Notes: a model not told the origin generated them from the sequence alone. Positions 44,614 to 58,258 are shown, counted from the first letter of the stretch. The stretch is 64,000 bases of DNA from Deinococcus sp. QL22 (GCF_023370075.1 NZ_CP097149.1:2354001-2418000); one strand, 5' to 3'. A program made the numbers and translations.

Positions 44614-44619
44614 TAGACT
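44614..44619 (+). promoter_or_regulatory. -10 box of leaderless ltaE
   Basis: TAGACT, 6 nt before the ATG at 44626. Confidence 0.55.
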
Positions 44620-44625
44620 CCCCCT

Positions 44626-45657
<1,032 letters not shown>

Positions 45658-45745
45658 TAGCTCATAGGAACAGATGAAGGGAAAAACTGAGATCCCCGCC
45701 CTTCCTGCACCCCACAGCCCACAACCTACGCCCCGTTTGCCGCGC

Positions 45746-45751
45746 TAGGCT
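45746..45751 (+). promoter_or_regulatory. -10 box, leaderless CPBP gene
   Basis: TAGGCT, 6 nt before the ATG at 45758. Confidence 0.5.
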
Positions 45752-45757
45752 GGCCCC

Positions 45758-46750
45758 ATGACGGCCCCGGACGCCCCTTCATCCCCATCCCAAGCACAGC
45801 CTGAGCCATCTGCTCCCACCTGGCCCGCCGACGAACTGCCGGTCAAGCCACCCACCGATTCCGGTATTCGGGCGGTAGACGGCAACCGGGCCGCGCTGAC
45901 GCTGTTGCTCAGTCAAAACGTGGTGTCGGGGGTGTTGACGTCGCAGGGTGTGCCGCTGGGAACCGCGCTTTTGCTGTCGTTCGTGGTGAATGCGTTGCTG
46001 GCGATCACAGTTTTTAAACCCGCGATGCAGGCGTTGGTGCGCGATTCGCGTTGGCGCACGCCGCCGTCATGGGGGCTGGCGCTCGCCGCGTTCGTGCTGG
46101 CGTTCTTGGCGTCGCGGGCCTTCGCGCTGTTTTTCGTAGTGCTGTTTCCGGCGAGCGCGGGTGCCATTCCGCAGTTCCTCAGCCGGGGGGCCGACCTTTG
46201 GGCGCTGCTGTTGGCGGCGGGCCTCCTCATTCCCTTTGCCGAAGAAGTGGCCTTTCGGGGCCTGATGATGCGCGGGCACGAGCGGGCCGCAGGCTTTACG
46301 GTGGCGGCCCTGATGTCCAGCTTCGCTTTTGCTGTGGCGCACGGTGTTCCGGCCAGCATCGCGGGCATTTTGCCTCTGGCCTACGCGATGGCCCGCCTGA
46401 CCCAGCACACGGGTAGCCTCTGGAACGCCGTGATCGTTCACGCCCTCAATAACTCCATTGCTGTGGGGTTGGGCGCGTTTTTGGCAGGGCGCAATATGCC
46501 CGATCCCACCGAGGCCGCCGACCTGCTGCGTAACCCTGCGCTGACCATTCCGCTGGCGCTGGGGGCGCTGCTGTTTGGCAGTGTGGTCTTGCTGGTGCTG
46601 CATTTGTGGCTGGTGCCCAGGCCCGATCCGGCGGTGCGGAGTGCGCCGGGGCCCTGGCTCAGCGCTGCTTACGTGGGCGTGGTGCTGTTCGGCGTCATAG
46701 CAGGCGTACTGACCCTGCCCGCCGTCACCCAAATGATGAGTGTGTGGTAG
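45758..46750 (+). CDS. CPBP-family intramembrane protease (Abi/CAAX type)
   Basis: 330 residues with about eight hydrophobic segments after a Pro-rich cytosolic N-terminus. The catalytic motifs are [12 protein letters not shown] (EExxxR), [12 protein letters not shown] (His) and [10 protein letters not shown] (HxxxN). CPBP members cleave prenylated or other membrane peptides, or act in immunity to peptides. Substrate unknown. Next to another membrane protein gene on the same strand. Confidence 0.87.
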   Translation: MTAPDAPSSPSQAQPEPSAPTWPADELPVKPPTDSGIRAVDGNRAALTLLLSQNVVSGVLTSQGVPLGTALLLSFVVNALLAITVFKPAMQALVRDSRWRTPPSWGLALAAFVLAFLASRAFALFFVVLFPASAGAIPQFLSRGADLWALLLAAGLLIPFAEEVAFRGLMMRGHERAAGFTVAALMSSFAFAVAHGVPASIAGILPLAYAMARLTQHTGSLWNAVIVHALNNSIAVGLGAFLAGRNMPDPTEAADLLRNPALTIPLALGALLFGSVVLLVLHLWLVPRPDPAVRSAPGPWLSAAYVGVVLFGVIAGVLTLPAVTQMMSVW

Positions 46751-46897
46751 GGGCATTACCGTAAAGCTGATCTTGTTGCCGGGCAATCCCCAAACTGCTT
46801 CGCAGCCCGCTCCTCTGGATTCCCCCAAATTAAAACAAACCCGCCCCGAAGGAGAACGGCCTGAACATGGCCCATAGGTTGTGCAGGGCTCGCCCCC

Positions 46898-46903
46898 TAC
46901 ACT
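46898..46903 (+). promoter_or_regulatory. -10 box, leaderless membrane-protein gene
   Basis: TACACT, 7 nt before the ATG at 46911. Confidence 0.5.
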
Positions 46904-46910
46904 GGGCATA

Positions 46911-47648
46911 ATGTCTCGTTCTTCCCGCTCCCGTAAGCCTGCGCCCATCGTGCCGCCGCCGGCCACCGCTTCCGCGCCGCTGCCCATAGACCTGCTGAGT
47001 GGGCCGCGTGGATTTGGCGTACAGTTGGCCGAATCCGAACCCCTGACGTGGCGGTATTGGGCGGCAGTGGTGGTGCCTGCGGCGTTGTCGGGTGTGGCGT
47101 ATGCGCTGCTGGTGCGCCCCGCCGCGCAGTTGGCCGCCGAACTGACCAACACCGCTGCGCCGCCTCTGATCGCGCACATGACCAACGCTTTCGGCAGCTT
47201 CTTTCTGACCGTGCTGACCTTCGCCGTGATGTGGGGTTTGGGGCGCTTGGGCGCGGGCCGGGGCAAAAGCCTGCGCGGCAGCCGCGTCGCAGAAATCTTC
47301 AGTGCCTCGTTTGCCCTGCTGGTGCCGCTGTATCTGCTGGTCATCGTGTTGGCGCTCAGTACCCCGGCTGCGGCATGGCTCCCCTCTGAGGCAGCGTTGG
47401 CAGCAGCGGGCCAAAATCCACAGCAGATACAGCGGGCGGCGTTGGGTGCGGCGGCGCAAACTTCGGGGGCGTTGGCACTGGCTTTTGCGACGTTGTTGGG
47501 CACAGCGGCACAATGTGTGTTGGCGTTTTTTGCCCTGCGCGTCACGGTGGGCCACATCGGGCGGGCTGCGCTGGGGGCATTCTTGCCGCTGCTGCCCGCG
47601 CTGATCATCGGGTTTATTGCCATAGCGCCGCTTATATTGGCCCGCTGA
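46911..47648 (+). CDS. Yip1-like polytopic membrane protein
   Basis: 245 residues. After a basic, Pro/Ala-rich N-terminus come about five membrane segments: [74 protein letters not shown] and [20 protein letters not shown]. The topology resembles Yip1/DUF1282-type proteins. No functional residues seen. Terminated by the hairpin at 47808. Confidence 0.72.
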   Translation: MSRSSRSRKPAPIVPPPATASAPLPIDLLSGPRGFGVQLAESEPLTWRYWAAVVVPAALSGVAYALLVRPAAQLAAELTNTAAPPLIAHMTNAFGSFFLTVLTFAVMWGLGRLGAGRGKSLRGSRVAEIFSASFALLVPLYLLVIVLALSTPAAAWLPSEAALAAAGQNPQQIQRAALGAAAQTSGALALAFATLLGTAAQCVLAFFALRVTVGHIGRAALGAFLPLLPALIIGFIAIAPLILAR

Positions 47649-47807
47649 ACTTGATTCCGATTGAAAGCCGTACTGTTGGGCTGTCAATCCAAGCAAAGCG
47701 ACTCGCAGAGCTGCCCCGCAGAGTAGGAAAAGTACGGATCCCAGAATGGAGTTGGCTTTTGGTGCCTCCCAAAAGGGAACGGAATGGCGGGAATCCGTAT
47801 GAATTTC

Positions 47808-47849
47808 AGAAAGAAAGGCTCTCGCCAACGTGCCAGAGCCTCTCTTTCT
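47808..47849. terminator. Bidirectional terminator
   Basis: AGAAAG-AAAGGCTCT / AGAGCC-TCTCTTTCT stem between convergent genes, with U-rich flanks on both strands. Confidence 0.75.
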
Positions 47850-47860
47850 GTTCGTTCTTC

Positions 47861-48361
47861 TTATCCAAATACGCTCTTGGCGGGTTCCCACAACCGCCAC
47901 AGCTCGTAGATGCCGATCAGGAGGTGCAGCACCAGCTTGGCCGCCAGGCCGGTCAGCAGGCCCACCAAGGTGCCCCACGCCGCCCGAACCGCCTCTGGTA
48001 TAGGTTTGCGAACCACGAACAATTCGGCGATGAGCGCCCCGGCCAGCGGCCCCACGATCAGGCCAAAGGGAATAAAGATGCCCACTAGGCCGCCAATCAG
48101 GGCGCCCCAAACGGCCTGTTTACTGCCGCCGTATTTCTTCGCGCCCCACGCACTCGCTACGTTGTCCACCATCGAAATCAGGAAGGTAATCACGGCAAAC
48201 GTCAGGAGGAAGGGAAGATCGGGCCACACCTGAAAGCCGTCAAGCAGGGTGGCAGCCACCGTTCCGGCGAAAATGATGATGGTGGCGGGCACGGCGGGAA
48301 TAAATGTGCCGATCATGCCGATGATCCACGCGACAAGGAAGATTAAAAAAGCAAGACTCAT
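47861..48361 (-). CDS. DUF456 membrane protein
   Basis: 166 residues with four hydrophobic segments. The Gly-rich stretch [22 protein letters not shown] followed by [21 protein letters not shown] is the hallmark of the DUF456 family (quoted here in parts: [27 protein letters not shown]). Function unknown in the family. Transcribed alone. Confidence 0.85.
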   Translation of the reverse strand: MSLAFLIFLVAWIIGMIGTFIPAVPATIIIFAGTVAATLLDGFQVWPDLPFLLTFAVITFLISMVDNVASAWGAKKYGGSKQAVWGALIGGLVGIFIPFGLIVGPLAGALIAELFVVRKPIPEAVRAAWGTLVGLLTGLAAKLVLHLLIGIYELWRLWEPAKSVFG

Positions 48362-48410
48362 ACGCTGTGAGGGTACGCGGAAAGTGGGGCGAGGGTTCCG
48401 TGGAGGGCCA

Positions 48411-48475
48411 GGGCGACGACCCCGCTCTGATTCCCAACTCTCCGCAAGGTCGTCATTTTGCTCTTCGCTTTGCCC
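48411..48475 (-). repeat. Degenerate fragment related to the 120-nt repeat
   Basis: On the minus strand CGGAGAGTTGGGAATCAGAG matches the right end of copies A and B (CGGGGAGTCGGGAGTCAGAG in B), and GCGAAGAGCAAAATGACG resembles the middle of A. The left stem is absent. Confidence 0.4.
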
Positions 48476-48521
48476 TCCTGCGGAGCTGTCCCAGTCAGGT
48501 TCGTCTTCGAGTTACCGCGAT

Positions 48522-49202
48522 TTACAGCGCCGCCACCCGCGCATTCTTGGCGCGTCTGTACAGTTGGGCGGGCCGTCCTACTCCGCTGCGCCGCTCCCCG
48601 CTGGGGGTCAAAATACCCTGAGTCAGCAGGCGTTTGCGGAAATTACGCTTGTCCAGCTTGCGGTCTAAAATGGCCTCGTACACGCCCTGCAATTCCGGCA
48701 AGGTAAAGGTATCGGGCAAAAATTCCAGGGCAAGGTTGGCGTATTCCAGGCGCAGTTGCAGCCGTTTAATGGCCCTATCCAGAATCAGGTGATGATCGAA
48801 GGCCAGCGGCGGCGGTTGGTGGGCACTGAGCCACGCCGCGCCCAGCGTATGCCCGCCCGCCGTCACGCGCACTGTGCCGTGCGGCAACACCGCCAAATGC
48901 GCCACGCTGACTATTCGGCCACGCGGGTCACGGTCGACCTCGCCAAAGGTATAAAACTGTTCCAGGTGCCGGGGTTCCAGTTGCACCGTCGTTTCGGTAC
49001 GCAGTTCGCGCAGAGCTGCCTCGTGCAGTTCTTCGCCGCCCTGAACAAAACCGCCCGGCAAGGCCCAGTCGCGGGCGTGTGGCAGTGCGCCGCGCTGAAC
49101 GAGCAGCACCCGCAGTTCTCCGGCATGCATGGCAAACGCGGCCACATCCACGGCCAGGCCGACCTGCATGGCCTGCGGAGGAAGTTCGAGCGTGCCTGTC
49201 AT
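48522..49202 (-). CDS. NrtR-like Nudix transcriptional regulator
   Basis: 226 residues from ATG 49202. An N-terminal Nudix fold (about 15-140) has LVQRGALPHARDWALPGGFV; the Nudix box is degenerate (GGEELHEAALRELRTETTV, lacking the usual REUxEExGU end). The C-terminal winged helix (about 145-220) has LPELQGVYEAILDRKLDKRN and FRKRLLTQGILTP. This architecture matches NrtR, which senses ADP-ribose and represses NAD genes; hydrolysis is unlikely. No NAD gene adjoins it here. Confidence 0.8.
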   Translation of the reverse strand: MTGTLELPPQAMQVGLAVDVAAFAMHAGELRVLLVQRGALPHARDWALPGGFVQGGEELHEAALRELRTETTVQLEPRHLEQFYTFGEVDRDPRGRIVSVAHLAVLPHGTVRVTAGGHTLGAAWLSAHQPPPLAFDHHLILDRAIKRLQLRLEYANLALEFLPDTFTLPELQGVYEAILDRKLDKRNFRKRLLTQGILTPSGERRSGVGRPAQLYRRAKNARVAAL

Positions 49203-49206
49203 ACAG

Positions 49207-49326
49207 AATTGCGGTGAGTCGGAAACGCAGCCGGACGGAGTGGGGGGAACCAAGGACGGGCTAGCGGCGCTTGCAGACTCTCCGGTACTGTTCCGGGGAG
49301 TCGGGAGTCAGAGCAAGTCCGTATCA
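49207..49326 (+). repeat. Structured 120-nt repeat, copy B
   Basis: Directly upstream of the NrtR-like start. The right 75 nt align with copy A (34027-34147) without gaps; the hairpin is GACTCTCCG / CGGGGAGTC, different in sequence from A but still paired. The rest of the 341-bp gap (to 49543) holds a further decayed relative around 49440-49550 and no gene. Confidence 0.72.
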
Positions 49327-49543
49327 TCCCCGGATGCTAGGGTTTGTGTCCGGGGTACGTCAAGGGCAAATCCCGCTATAAGTGTAGAGGGCAGTGGGGG
49401 CATGGCAGCAACCAGACGGGTTTTCGCGTTCATTTTGGGCGTGACACGGATTCTGTCCCTGCTTTTCCTCACTCCGCTCGGCTTGGCAGCTGTTCAGGTC
49501 GGATAGAAGGCCGTACTTGCTGGCTACCGAACCGGTTTCCGTA

Positions 49544-51829
49544 TCAGGGTTGGTGGGACGCGGCGGCTTCGGCCCGCGCCACCAGCACATGTGCCCGGAG
49601 TACCTCGGCCACGCTCCACGCCTGAAAGGGGCAGCCGCCGGGGGTCAGGCTGTCTCCGGCAAACACTTCCGAGACGTGGCCCAGCCCCGCTTCCCAGATG
49701 TGCCCGGTCAGGCCCGCCAGGGCAGCGCGGGCGCGGCGCACTTCTCCCCGCGACAGCAGCACTTCTACATACGCGCCCAGCGGCCAGGGCCACACCGTGC
49801 CCTGATGGTAGGCCGCGTCGCGTACCAGTTGCGGCCCGCCGTAATTGCCCAGGTAGCGCGGGTCTAGCGGCGAGAGCGTGTGCAGGCCCACAGGCGTCAG
49901 CAGATGCGCTTCTATGTCCCGAATCACGGCGTCGGCCTGGGCCGCGGTGGCGGGCGTGTCGGGCAGAGACAGCGCAAGGGCGGCGTTGGGGCGCACGCTC
50001 CAGTCGGGCTGCCAGTGTCCGTTGGCATCCGGGGCCAAGAGGTCGGCCAGGGCAGCGGCGGGTGGCAGGGGCGCTGTTGGAGTGTGAAGAGGAGTGGGCG
50101 GCGTCAGCGTCAGCGCAGACAACACATCATTGTGGCTGCCCGTGTCGCTCAGTCCGATGCTGCCCATGCCAAACATCTCCGTGAGGCCGCCCATTCCCAG
50201 TGGCGCGGGTGCCAATGGGCCAAGTGATGGATGGGTATAAGAAAGGGCAGGCGTAAGATCGGCCCCCAGATCTGGCCCCCACAGCGCCGAAAATCCCTGA
50301 TGGGCACGGCTCAGCAGTTCGGCGTACACGGGTGGCTCGCCCAGCACGTCCGACAGGCGGGCTTCGGCCCCCAGCGCGGCCAGCCACAACGCCTGAATTT
50401 CTACAGGTTTGCCGTGGCGGGGTGTTACCACCCAGTCCCTGATTTTTACATCCATCCACGTCAGTTGTACGCCCGGTTCTCCGGCCCGCAGCAGACCATC
50501 GGCAGGGTCGGCGGCAATGCCGTGATCGGTGCCCTGCACATGCCAGCGCAACAGTTCGCGCAGTTGGGGCAGGGCCGCCCGCACAAAAGGGCCATCTCCG
50601 GTGGTGCGGGCATATCTTTCCAGGGCCACCGCCAGCCAGAGCGCCCCGTCTACGGTGTTAAACCCAGCGCCCGTGCCGTCGTCATGAAAGTTATTGGGCG
50701 TCAGCCCCCGCCGCAGCGCCCCTAAAAATGTGCTCAGGATGTCGCGGGCTTCCTCATAGCGGCCCGTGACCAGCGTCAGGCCAGACAGGGCGATCATGGC
50801 GTCGCGGCCCCAGTCGGCAAACCACGGATAGCCCGCAATGACGCTGAGGCTGCGGTTCTGGGTGCTGACATTCAGGCGCTGCACGAGGTAGGCGTCGGCA
50901 GCCACGGCGAGCGTCGCCACCACTTCATCCTGCACGCCGGACGCTTGCCACGCCTGCTCGGCCAGTTGGCGGCGGCGCATGGCTTCCTCTGCATAGGCGG
51001 CCCAGGGGTCTGGAAGAGTGCTCTGCCCTGCACCCGCCATCATGCCCTGTGTCATCAAACCCTGTACCACCAGCGCCACCTGCCCGCCCCCCGCTGGAAA
51101 CTGCACCTGCCACAGCGCCGCGCCCTGCGCGTAATCCACGTCTGGTTCCCCGCGTGCGGCGTCGTGGCGGTAGTACACCCGTTGCGAAAACGGGGACGGG
51201 GTCAGCGGATCGGTGGTGACGCCCCCGCCCTGCGGCAGATACAGCGTGGCCCGCGTTTCTCGCTCGCCCTGCACGCGCACCTGGCGGCCCCCCGCCTGCA
51301 CGGCAAAGCTCAATTTGGGTGCGGCGCGGTGAACGTGGTGCATGTCCCGGTCTACAAAAAACCCGCCCAGGGTCAGGGTCACAGGCACGCGGCTCTGCAC
51401 CTCGTACAGATACACCACTGCGCCGGAATGCCGGGGCGCACACATCCGGCGGCGCACCCGCACACCGCGCACCAACTGCTCGCGTTCGGGCAACAAGTCC
51501 CAGGTGGTCGCGCCTGTCAGCGTTTCCAGCCCGCGTCCCTCGAACACGCCCGGCGCGATTTCCAGCGCATGCAGCGCGATATCTTCCTGGCCTACCCGCA
51601 GTACCTCCAGCGGCGACACCAGATGCGAATAGCGGCGCACCGGCGGCTGCTGACTGACCGCCAGGCCCGAATAGCAGCGGGTGGGCACGCCTGCCAGACT
51701 GCTCAGGGCGAATCCGCCGAGGCCGTCGGTCAGCAGTACTTCTAGATCAGGATTGCGGGCGGCGTGCGGCCCAAACGTGTAGGCCGACGCAGAATGGAGA
51801 GAAGCAGCAGCAGCGGGCGAACCGGTCAT
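49544..51829 (-). CDS. Glycogen debranching-type amylo-alpha-1,6-glucosidase
   Basis: 761 residues. The N-terminal GDE_N-like domain has LEVLLTDGLGGFALSSLAGVPTRCYSGL (in parts: LLTDGLGGFALSS, RCYSGLAV). The C-terminal catalytic (alpha/alpha)6 barrel has AGYPWFADWGRDAMIALSGL, FHDDGTGAGFNTVDGALWL, VQLTWMDVKIRDWVVTPRHG and a late HQGTVWPWPLGAYVE, all typical of the GDE_C family. Likely removes alpha-1,6 branches from glycogen or maltodextrin. ATG 51829 is the start matching the family N-terminus. Divergent from infC. Confidence 0.88.
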   Translation of the reverse strand: MTGSPAAAASLHSASAYTFGPHAARNPDLEVLLTDGLGGFALSSLAGVPTRCYSGLAVSQQPPVRRYSHLVSPLEVLRVGQEDIALHALEIAPGVFEGRGLETLTGATTWDLLPEREQLVRGVRVRRRMCAPRHSGAVVYLYEVQSRVPVTLTLGGFFVDRDMHHVHRAAPKLSFAVQAGGRQVRVQGERETRATLYLPQGGGVTTDPLTPSPFSQRVYYRHDAARGEPDVDYAQGAALWQVQFPAGGGQVALVVQGLMTQGMMAGAGQSTLPDPWAAYAEEAMRRRQLAEQAWQASGVQDEVVATLAVAADAYLVQRLNVSTQNRSLSVIAGYPWFADWGRDAMIALSGLTLVTGRYEEARDILSTFLGALRRGLTPNNFHDDGTGAGFNTVDGALWLAVALERYARTTGDGPFVRAALPQLRELLRWHVQGTDHGIAADPADGLLRAGEPGVQLTWMDVKIRDWVVTPRHGKPVEIQALWLAALGAEARLSDVLGEPPVYAELLSRAHQGFSALWGPDLGADLTPALSYTHPSLGPLAPAPLGMGGLTEMFGMGSIGLSDTGSHNDVLSALTLTPPTPLHTPTAPLPPAAALADLLAPDANGHWQPDWSVRPNAALALSLPDTPATAAQADAVIRDIEAHLLTPVGLHTLSPLDPRYLGNYGGPQLVRDAAYHQGTVWPWPLGAYVEVLLSRGEVRRARAALAGLTGHIWEAGLGHVSEVFAGDSLTPGGCPFQAWSVAEVLRAHVLVARAEAAASHQP

Positions 51830-52053
51830 GGGTACAGCATGGCAGAGCGCAGAGAGGGGAGAGCAGGACAGAGATGGCGCGGTGCTTAATTTCAGATGAG
51901 TGGACGCCATGCCAGAAAACGTGAGGGCGCGTGGTAAACTCAGGAGTCTGCCCACCCGGAAGTCTGGTTTCTCCCAGCCCTGTGCTGAAATCAGAGAAGA
52001 CAGGTGGGCCACAGCCGCCCAGAGCGCCAGCGTGCGCCGGGCGTGCGGAGGTG

Positions 52054-52695
<642 letters not shown>

Positions 52696-52712
52696 GCCTC
52701 AGCTTCACTCCA

Positions 52713-52742
52713 ACGGCCTGCCCTCGCGGTGGGCCGTTTTTT
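52713..52742 (+). terminator. Intrinsic terminator of infC
   Basis: ACGGCCTGCC / GGTGGGCCGT 10-bp stem (two wobble pairs), 5-nt loop, T6. Confidence 0.88.
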
Positions 52743-52829
52743 GGCTGTTAGGGTAGCTCAGCGGAGGGAACTGGCGAAGGGCTTGCCCTTCTTTATACCC
52801 TCGACTCTAAAACTTTCCCCAGTCTCACT

Positions 52830-52858
52830 TTGACTTTTGATGCTTTATTTTGTAAAGT
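52830..52858 (+). promoter_or_regulatory. Promoter of glutaredoxin gene
   Basis: TTGACT, 17-bp spacer, TAAAGT; transcript leader ~60 nt with AGGAGG before the ATG. Confidence 0.7.
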
Positions 52859-52924
52859 ATAGGCAGTCCCATCAGGCGTCAGAATCCCTCTGACTCCGCC
52901 CCATTCAACCTAGGAGGTTTCCCC

Positions 52925-53170
52925 ATGATCAAAATGTATACGACGACTTGGTGCCCCGATTGCCACGCCACCAAAGCCGCCCTGAAGAAGAAGGGCTTGG
53001 AATTCGAAGAAATCAATATCGAGCAGGACGACAGCGCGGCTGAATACGTGATGAGCGTGAACGGCGGCAGGCGCAGTGTGCCCACGCTGGTCAGTGGCGA
53101 CGTGGCTGCCAGCCTCAGCGGATTTCGCCCGCAAAAGCTGGATGCTTTCCTGGCACAGGCCGGACTGTAA
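52925..53170 (+). CDS. Glutaredoxin-like protein
   Basis: 81 residues, thioredoxin fold. The active site is MYTTTWCPDCHATK (CxxC), followed by EFEEINIEQDD, and the cis-Pro loop RRSVPTLVSGD. Size and CPDC are typical of NrdH/Grx-like proteins that reduce ribonucleotide reductase or other disulfides. AGGAGG precedes the ATG. Own promoter and terminator. Confidence 0.9.
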   Translation: MIKMYTTTWCPDCHATKAALKKKGLEFEEINIEQDDSAAEYVMSVNGGRRSVPTLVSGDVAASLSGFRPQKLDAFLAQAGL

Positions 53171-53192
53171 ACATCTAGAGTTCAGCAGTTGC

Positions 53193-53227
53193 AAAGGCAC
53201 GGTTCCTACTTGGGGCCGTGCCTTTTT
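53193..53227 (+). terminator. Intrinsic terminator after glutaredoxin
   Basis: AAAGGCACGG / CCGTGCCTTT perfect stem with T5. Confidence 0.9.
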
Positions 53228-53320
53228 ATTGGCGCAGACGATTTGAAAGTCAGCAGCCTGACTTGAGAGTTGACAGTCAAATGCTACCGAAAGCGCCTGA
53301 AGCCACAGTACGCTGAGAAC

Positions 53321-53869
53321 GTGACGACAGAAACGAATGCACCACTGCTGTTCGGCCCCCCACCAGAAGCCCTTGAGCGCTTGCTGGACGAGGGCAGCGC
53401 GTTTGTTCCGCCCAGTCGCGCTTTAAACGGCCTCAGTGCCGAGGTTGCCGGGCGGCAGTTGGAAGGTGTGCCGCATACCATCGCTGAACTCGTGGCCCAT
53501 CTGCGCTTCTGGCAGCTCTACACGCTTTCGTTGGCACGAGGCGAACAGAGTGTCGTCCCCGAGCATGCCGAGGGTGGCTGGCCCAAGACGGACGGCTCGG
53601 ATTGGGAGGCCTTACGCCAGAGCTTTCTGGACGGATTAACTGAGCTGAAGCGTGTGGCACGCGAAGAAGATTTGGCGCGTGTGGTACGTGGCCGCGATAC
53701 CTTGGGCTATGAGCTGAGCCTGCACGCCAATCACAATGCCGTGCATTTGGGCCAAGTGATTCTGCTGCGCCAGATGCTAGGCGCTTGGCCTCCCCCCGGC
53801 CGGCGGCGGCGATACTTGGTAATTTTCACGGTTCGTAGCCTCAATAACTACGGGCCGAATCCCAAATAA
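53321..53869 (+). CDS. DinB-family protein with frameshifted, extended C-terminus
   Basis: 182 residues from GTG 53321. DinB/YfiT-type four-helix bundle: AELVAHLRFWQLYTLSLARG and LSLHANHNAVHLGQVILLRQM (metal His residues; in part: HANHNAVHLGQV). Proteins of this type end ...WPPPGGGDTW; here the frame shifts at about 53803 (an extra C) and reads through. The intended stop would be TAA 53820-53822 after GGGGDTW; instead ~20 residues come from the remnant of another gene. Function of the family: possible thiol-dependent hydrolase. Confidence 0.75.
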   Translation: MTTETNAPLLFGPPPEALERLLDEGSAFVPPSRALNGLSAEVAGRQLEGVPHTIAELVAHLRFWQLYTLSLARGEQSVVPEHAEGGWPKTDGSDWEALRQSFLDGLTELKRVAREEDLARVVRGRDTLGYELSLHANHNAVHLGQVILLRQMLGAWPPPGRRRRYLVIFTVRSLNNYGPNPK

Positions 53870-53902
53870 GCCGCGCCAATGCAGGGCGGCGCTTGGGGTT
53901 AG
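53835..53902 (+). pseudogene. 3' remnant of a DUF805 gene
   Basis: Translates as LNNYGPNPK-stop-AAPMQGGAWG-stop in one frame, matching the last ~25 residues of the intact DUF805 gene ~600 bp downstream (LGNNKWGPNPKGTAPVQGGAWG; in part WGPNPKGTAPVQGGAWG). Nucleotide identity is also high (GGGCCGAATCC; GCAGGGCGGCGCTTGGGG). A duplicated copy appears to have been deleted except for its end. Confidence 0.75.
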
Positions 53903-54001
53903 TCGGGCAATGATCCAAGCCGGACAGCAAAATTTAGAGGTCAAGATAGGACTTACAGAACAAGATTCTTGCTCGCGGCTGCGCTTTTGCTAATTTATCT
54001 A

Positions 54002-54014
54002 GACCAATTTGGTC
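54002..54014. promoter_or_regulatory. Palindrome upstream of DUF805
   Basis: GACCAATTTGGTC, a perfect 13-bp palindrome in an AT-rich stretch ~75 bp before the DUF805 gene; possible operator. Confidence 0.3.
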
Positions 54015-54089
54015 AATTGCGTTAATTAATCCCACGCCTACCTCATTTCTCCCACATAAGACAAAAATAGATGTCATGTTGATGTGGAT

Positions 54090-54488
54090 ATGAATGAATT
54101 TCTGACGGTGTTCCGAAGGTATGGGGATTTTTCTGGCCGTTCGCGTCGTTGCGAATATTGGATGTATGTGTTGATTTCTACAATCATCGCGTTGGTACTG
54201 GGTTTTTTGGATGGAGTATTGGGCCTTAATCTGGGCGGAGATGATGCTCAATTCGGTGTGCTGGGTGCGATCTATACCCTCATTATGTTCGTCCCCGGCT
54301 TGGCAGTGAGCATTCGACGACTGCATGACATTGGCCGTTCCGGGTGGTGGTATCTGATCATCTTTATTCCTTTGGCAGGCGCTATCTGGCTCCTTGTTTT
54401 GAACGTCACCGATAGCCAGCTTGGTAACAACAAATGGGGGCCGAATCCGAAGGGAACCGCGCCAGTGCAGGGCGGCGCTTGGGGCTAA
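54090..54488 (+). CDS. DUF805 membrane protein
   Basis: 132 residues. N-terminus NEFLTVFRRYGDFSGRSRRCEYW is the DUF805 signature (in part FRRYGDFSGRSRRCEYW). Membrane segments: VLISTIIALVLGFLDGVLGL, FGVLGAIYTLIMFVPGLAVS and WWYLIIFIPLAGAIWLLVL. The RRLHDIGRSGWW loop is characteristic. AT-richer than its neighbours. Function unknown; the family is abundant near toxin or phage genes but no such context is present here. Confidence 0.85.
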   Translation: MNEFLTVFRRYGDFSGRSRRCEYWMYVLISTIIALVLGFLDGVLGLNLGGDDAQFGVLGAIYTLIMFVPGLAVSIRRLHDIGRSGWWYLIIFIPLAGAIWLLVLNVTDSQLGNNKWGPNPKGTAPVQGGAWG

Positions 54489-54510
54489 CCCGTCTCTGGC
54501 TCCCGCTAAC

Positions 54511-54539
54511 TTGCCCCCCGCCCCTTTGCCCGCTATCCT
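54511..54539 (+). promoter_or_regulatory. Promoter of the thrS leader
   Basis: TTGCCC (54511-54516), 17-bp spacer, TATCCT (54534-54539); the -10 ends 6 nt before the leader ATG, so the transcript should be leaderless for that ORF. Confidence 0.6.
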
Positions 54540-54545
54540 GACCCT

Positions 54546-54662
54546 ATGAACTTCGCCGCCGCTCCATGCAGACCCAGACGGCCCGGTCTGAGGGGGCGCG
54601 GCGGGGTGCGGCAGCGAATGCCTCTCCAGCCCGGCCTGACGACCCGAACTCTACGCGCCTGA
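54546..54662 (+). CDS. Putative thrS leader peptide
   Basis: 38 codons plus stop, ATG 54546, read as a leaderless ORF. It ends LTTRTLRA: Thr codons ACG ACC and ACT at positions 32, 33 and 35, three of four consecutive codons. The stop TGA lies inside the 5' arm of the attenuator hairpin. Arg/Gly-rich before that. A shorter start ATG 54618 would keep the same end. Inference: a sensor peptide for threonyl-tRNA charging, not a functional protein. Confidence 0.45.
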   Translation: MNFAAAPCRPRRPGLRGRGGVRQRMPLQPGLTTRTLRA

Positions 54663-54715
54663 GACCCCACGCGGTTCTCAGGCGTTGTATTGGCAAGGGT
54701 GGGGCCGGGTTTTTT
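54630..54715 (+). promoter_or_regulatory. Candidate transcription attenuator of thrS
   Basis: Hairpin CGCCTGAGA / TCTCAGGCG (54656-54664 / 54676-54684), an outer pairing CCCGGCC (54630-54636) with GGCCGGG (54703-54709), then T6 (54710-54715), all before thrS at 54777. A ribosome stalled on the Thr codons (54639-54650) would cover CCCGGCC and block the outer stem. Confidence 0.5.
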
Positions 54716-54776
54716 CATGCCCCGTGCGAGTAAGTGCGCGGAACAGGCAAGCAGGCACAGTACAAAAGGAGCTTAA

Positions 54777-56726
<1,950 letters not shown>

Positions 56727-56742
56727 AGGGGAATAAAGGGAA

Positions 56743-56789
56743 TGGAACGTAGAACGTGGTCAGAGCTTTTCACCACGATCTACGTTCCA
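56743..56789. repeat. Palindromic repeat P3
   Basis: TGGAACGTAGAACGTGGT / ACCACGATCTACGTTCCA, 18 bp with one mismatch and an 11-nt loop, between thrS and the convergent yvcK gene; possibly terminates thrS. Related to P1 and P2. Confidence 0.75.
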
Positions 56790-56849
56790 CTTTCGCATCT
56801 CTCTCAAAATTTCTGATGCCGCTGCTTCAGTACAGCGCCGAAGAAGACC

Positions 56850-58258
<1,409 letters not shown>

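Noticed and set aside
53934..54326. Minus-strand 130-codon frame over DUF805
   Set aside because: The plus-strand DUF805 reading has clear family motifs and membrane segments.
54690..54715. T-box riboswitch before thrS (AAGGGTGGGGCCGGG resembles the T-box core)
   Set aside because: In T-box leaders the core precedes the terminator; here the look-alike is itself the 3' arm directly before the T-run, and no Stem I or specifier loop is recognisable.
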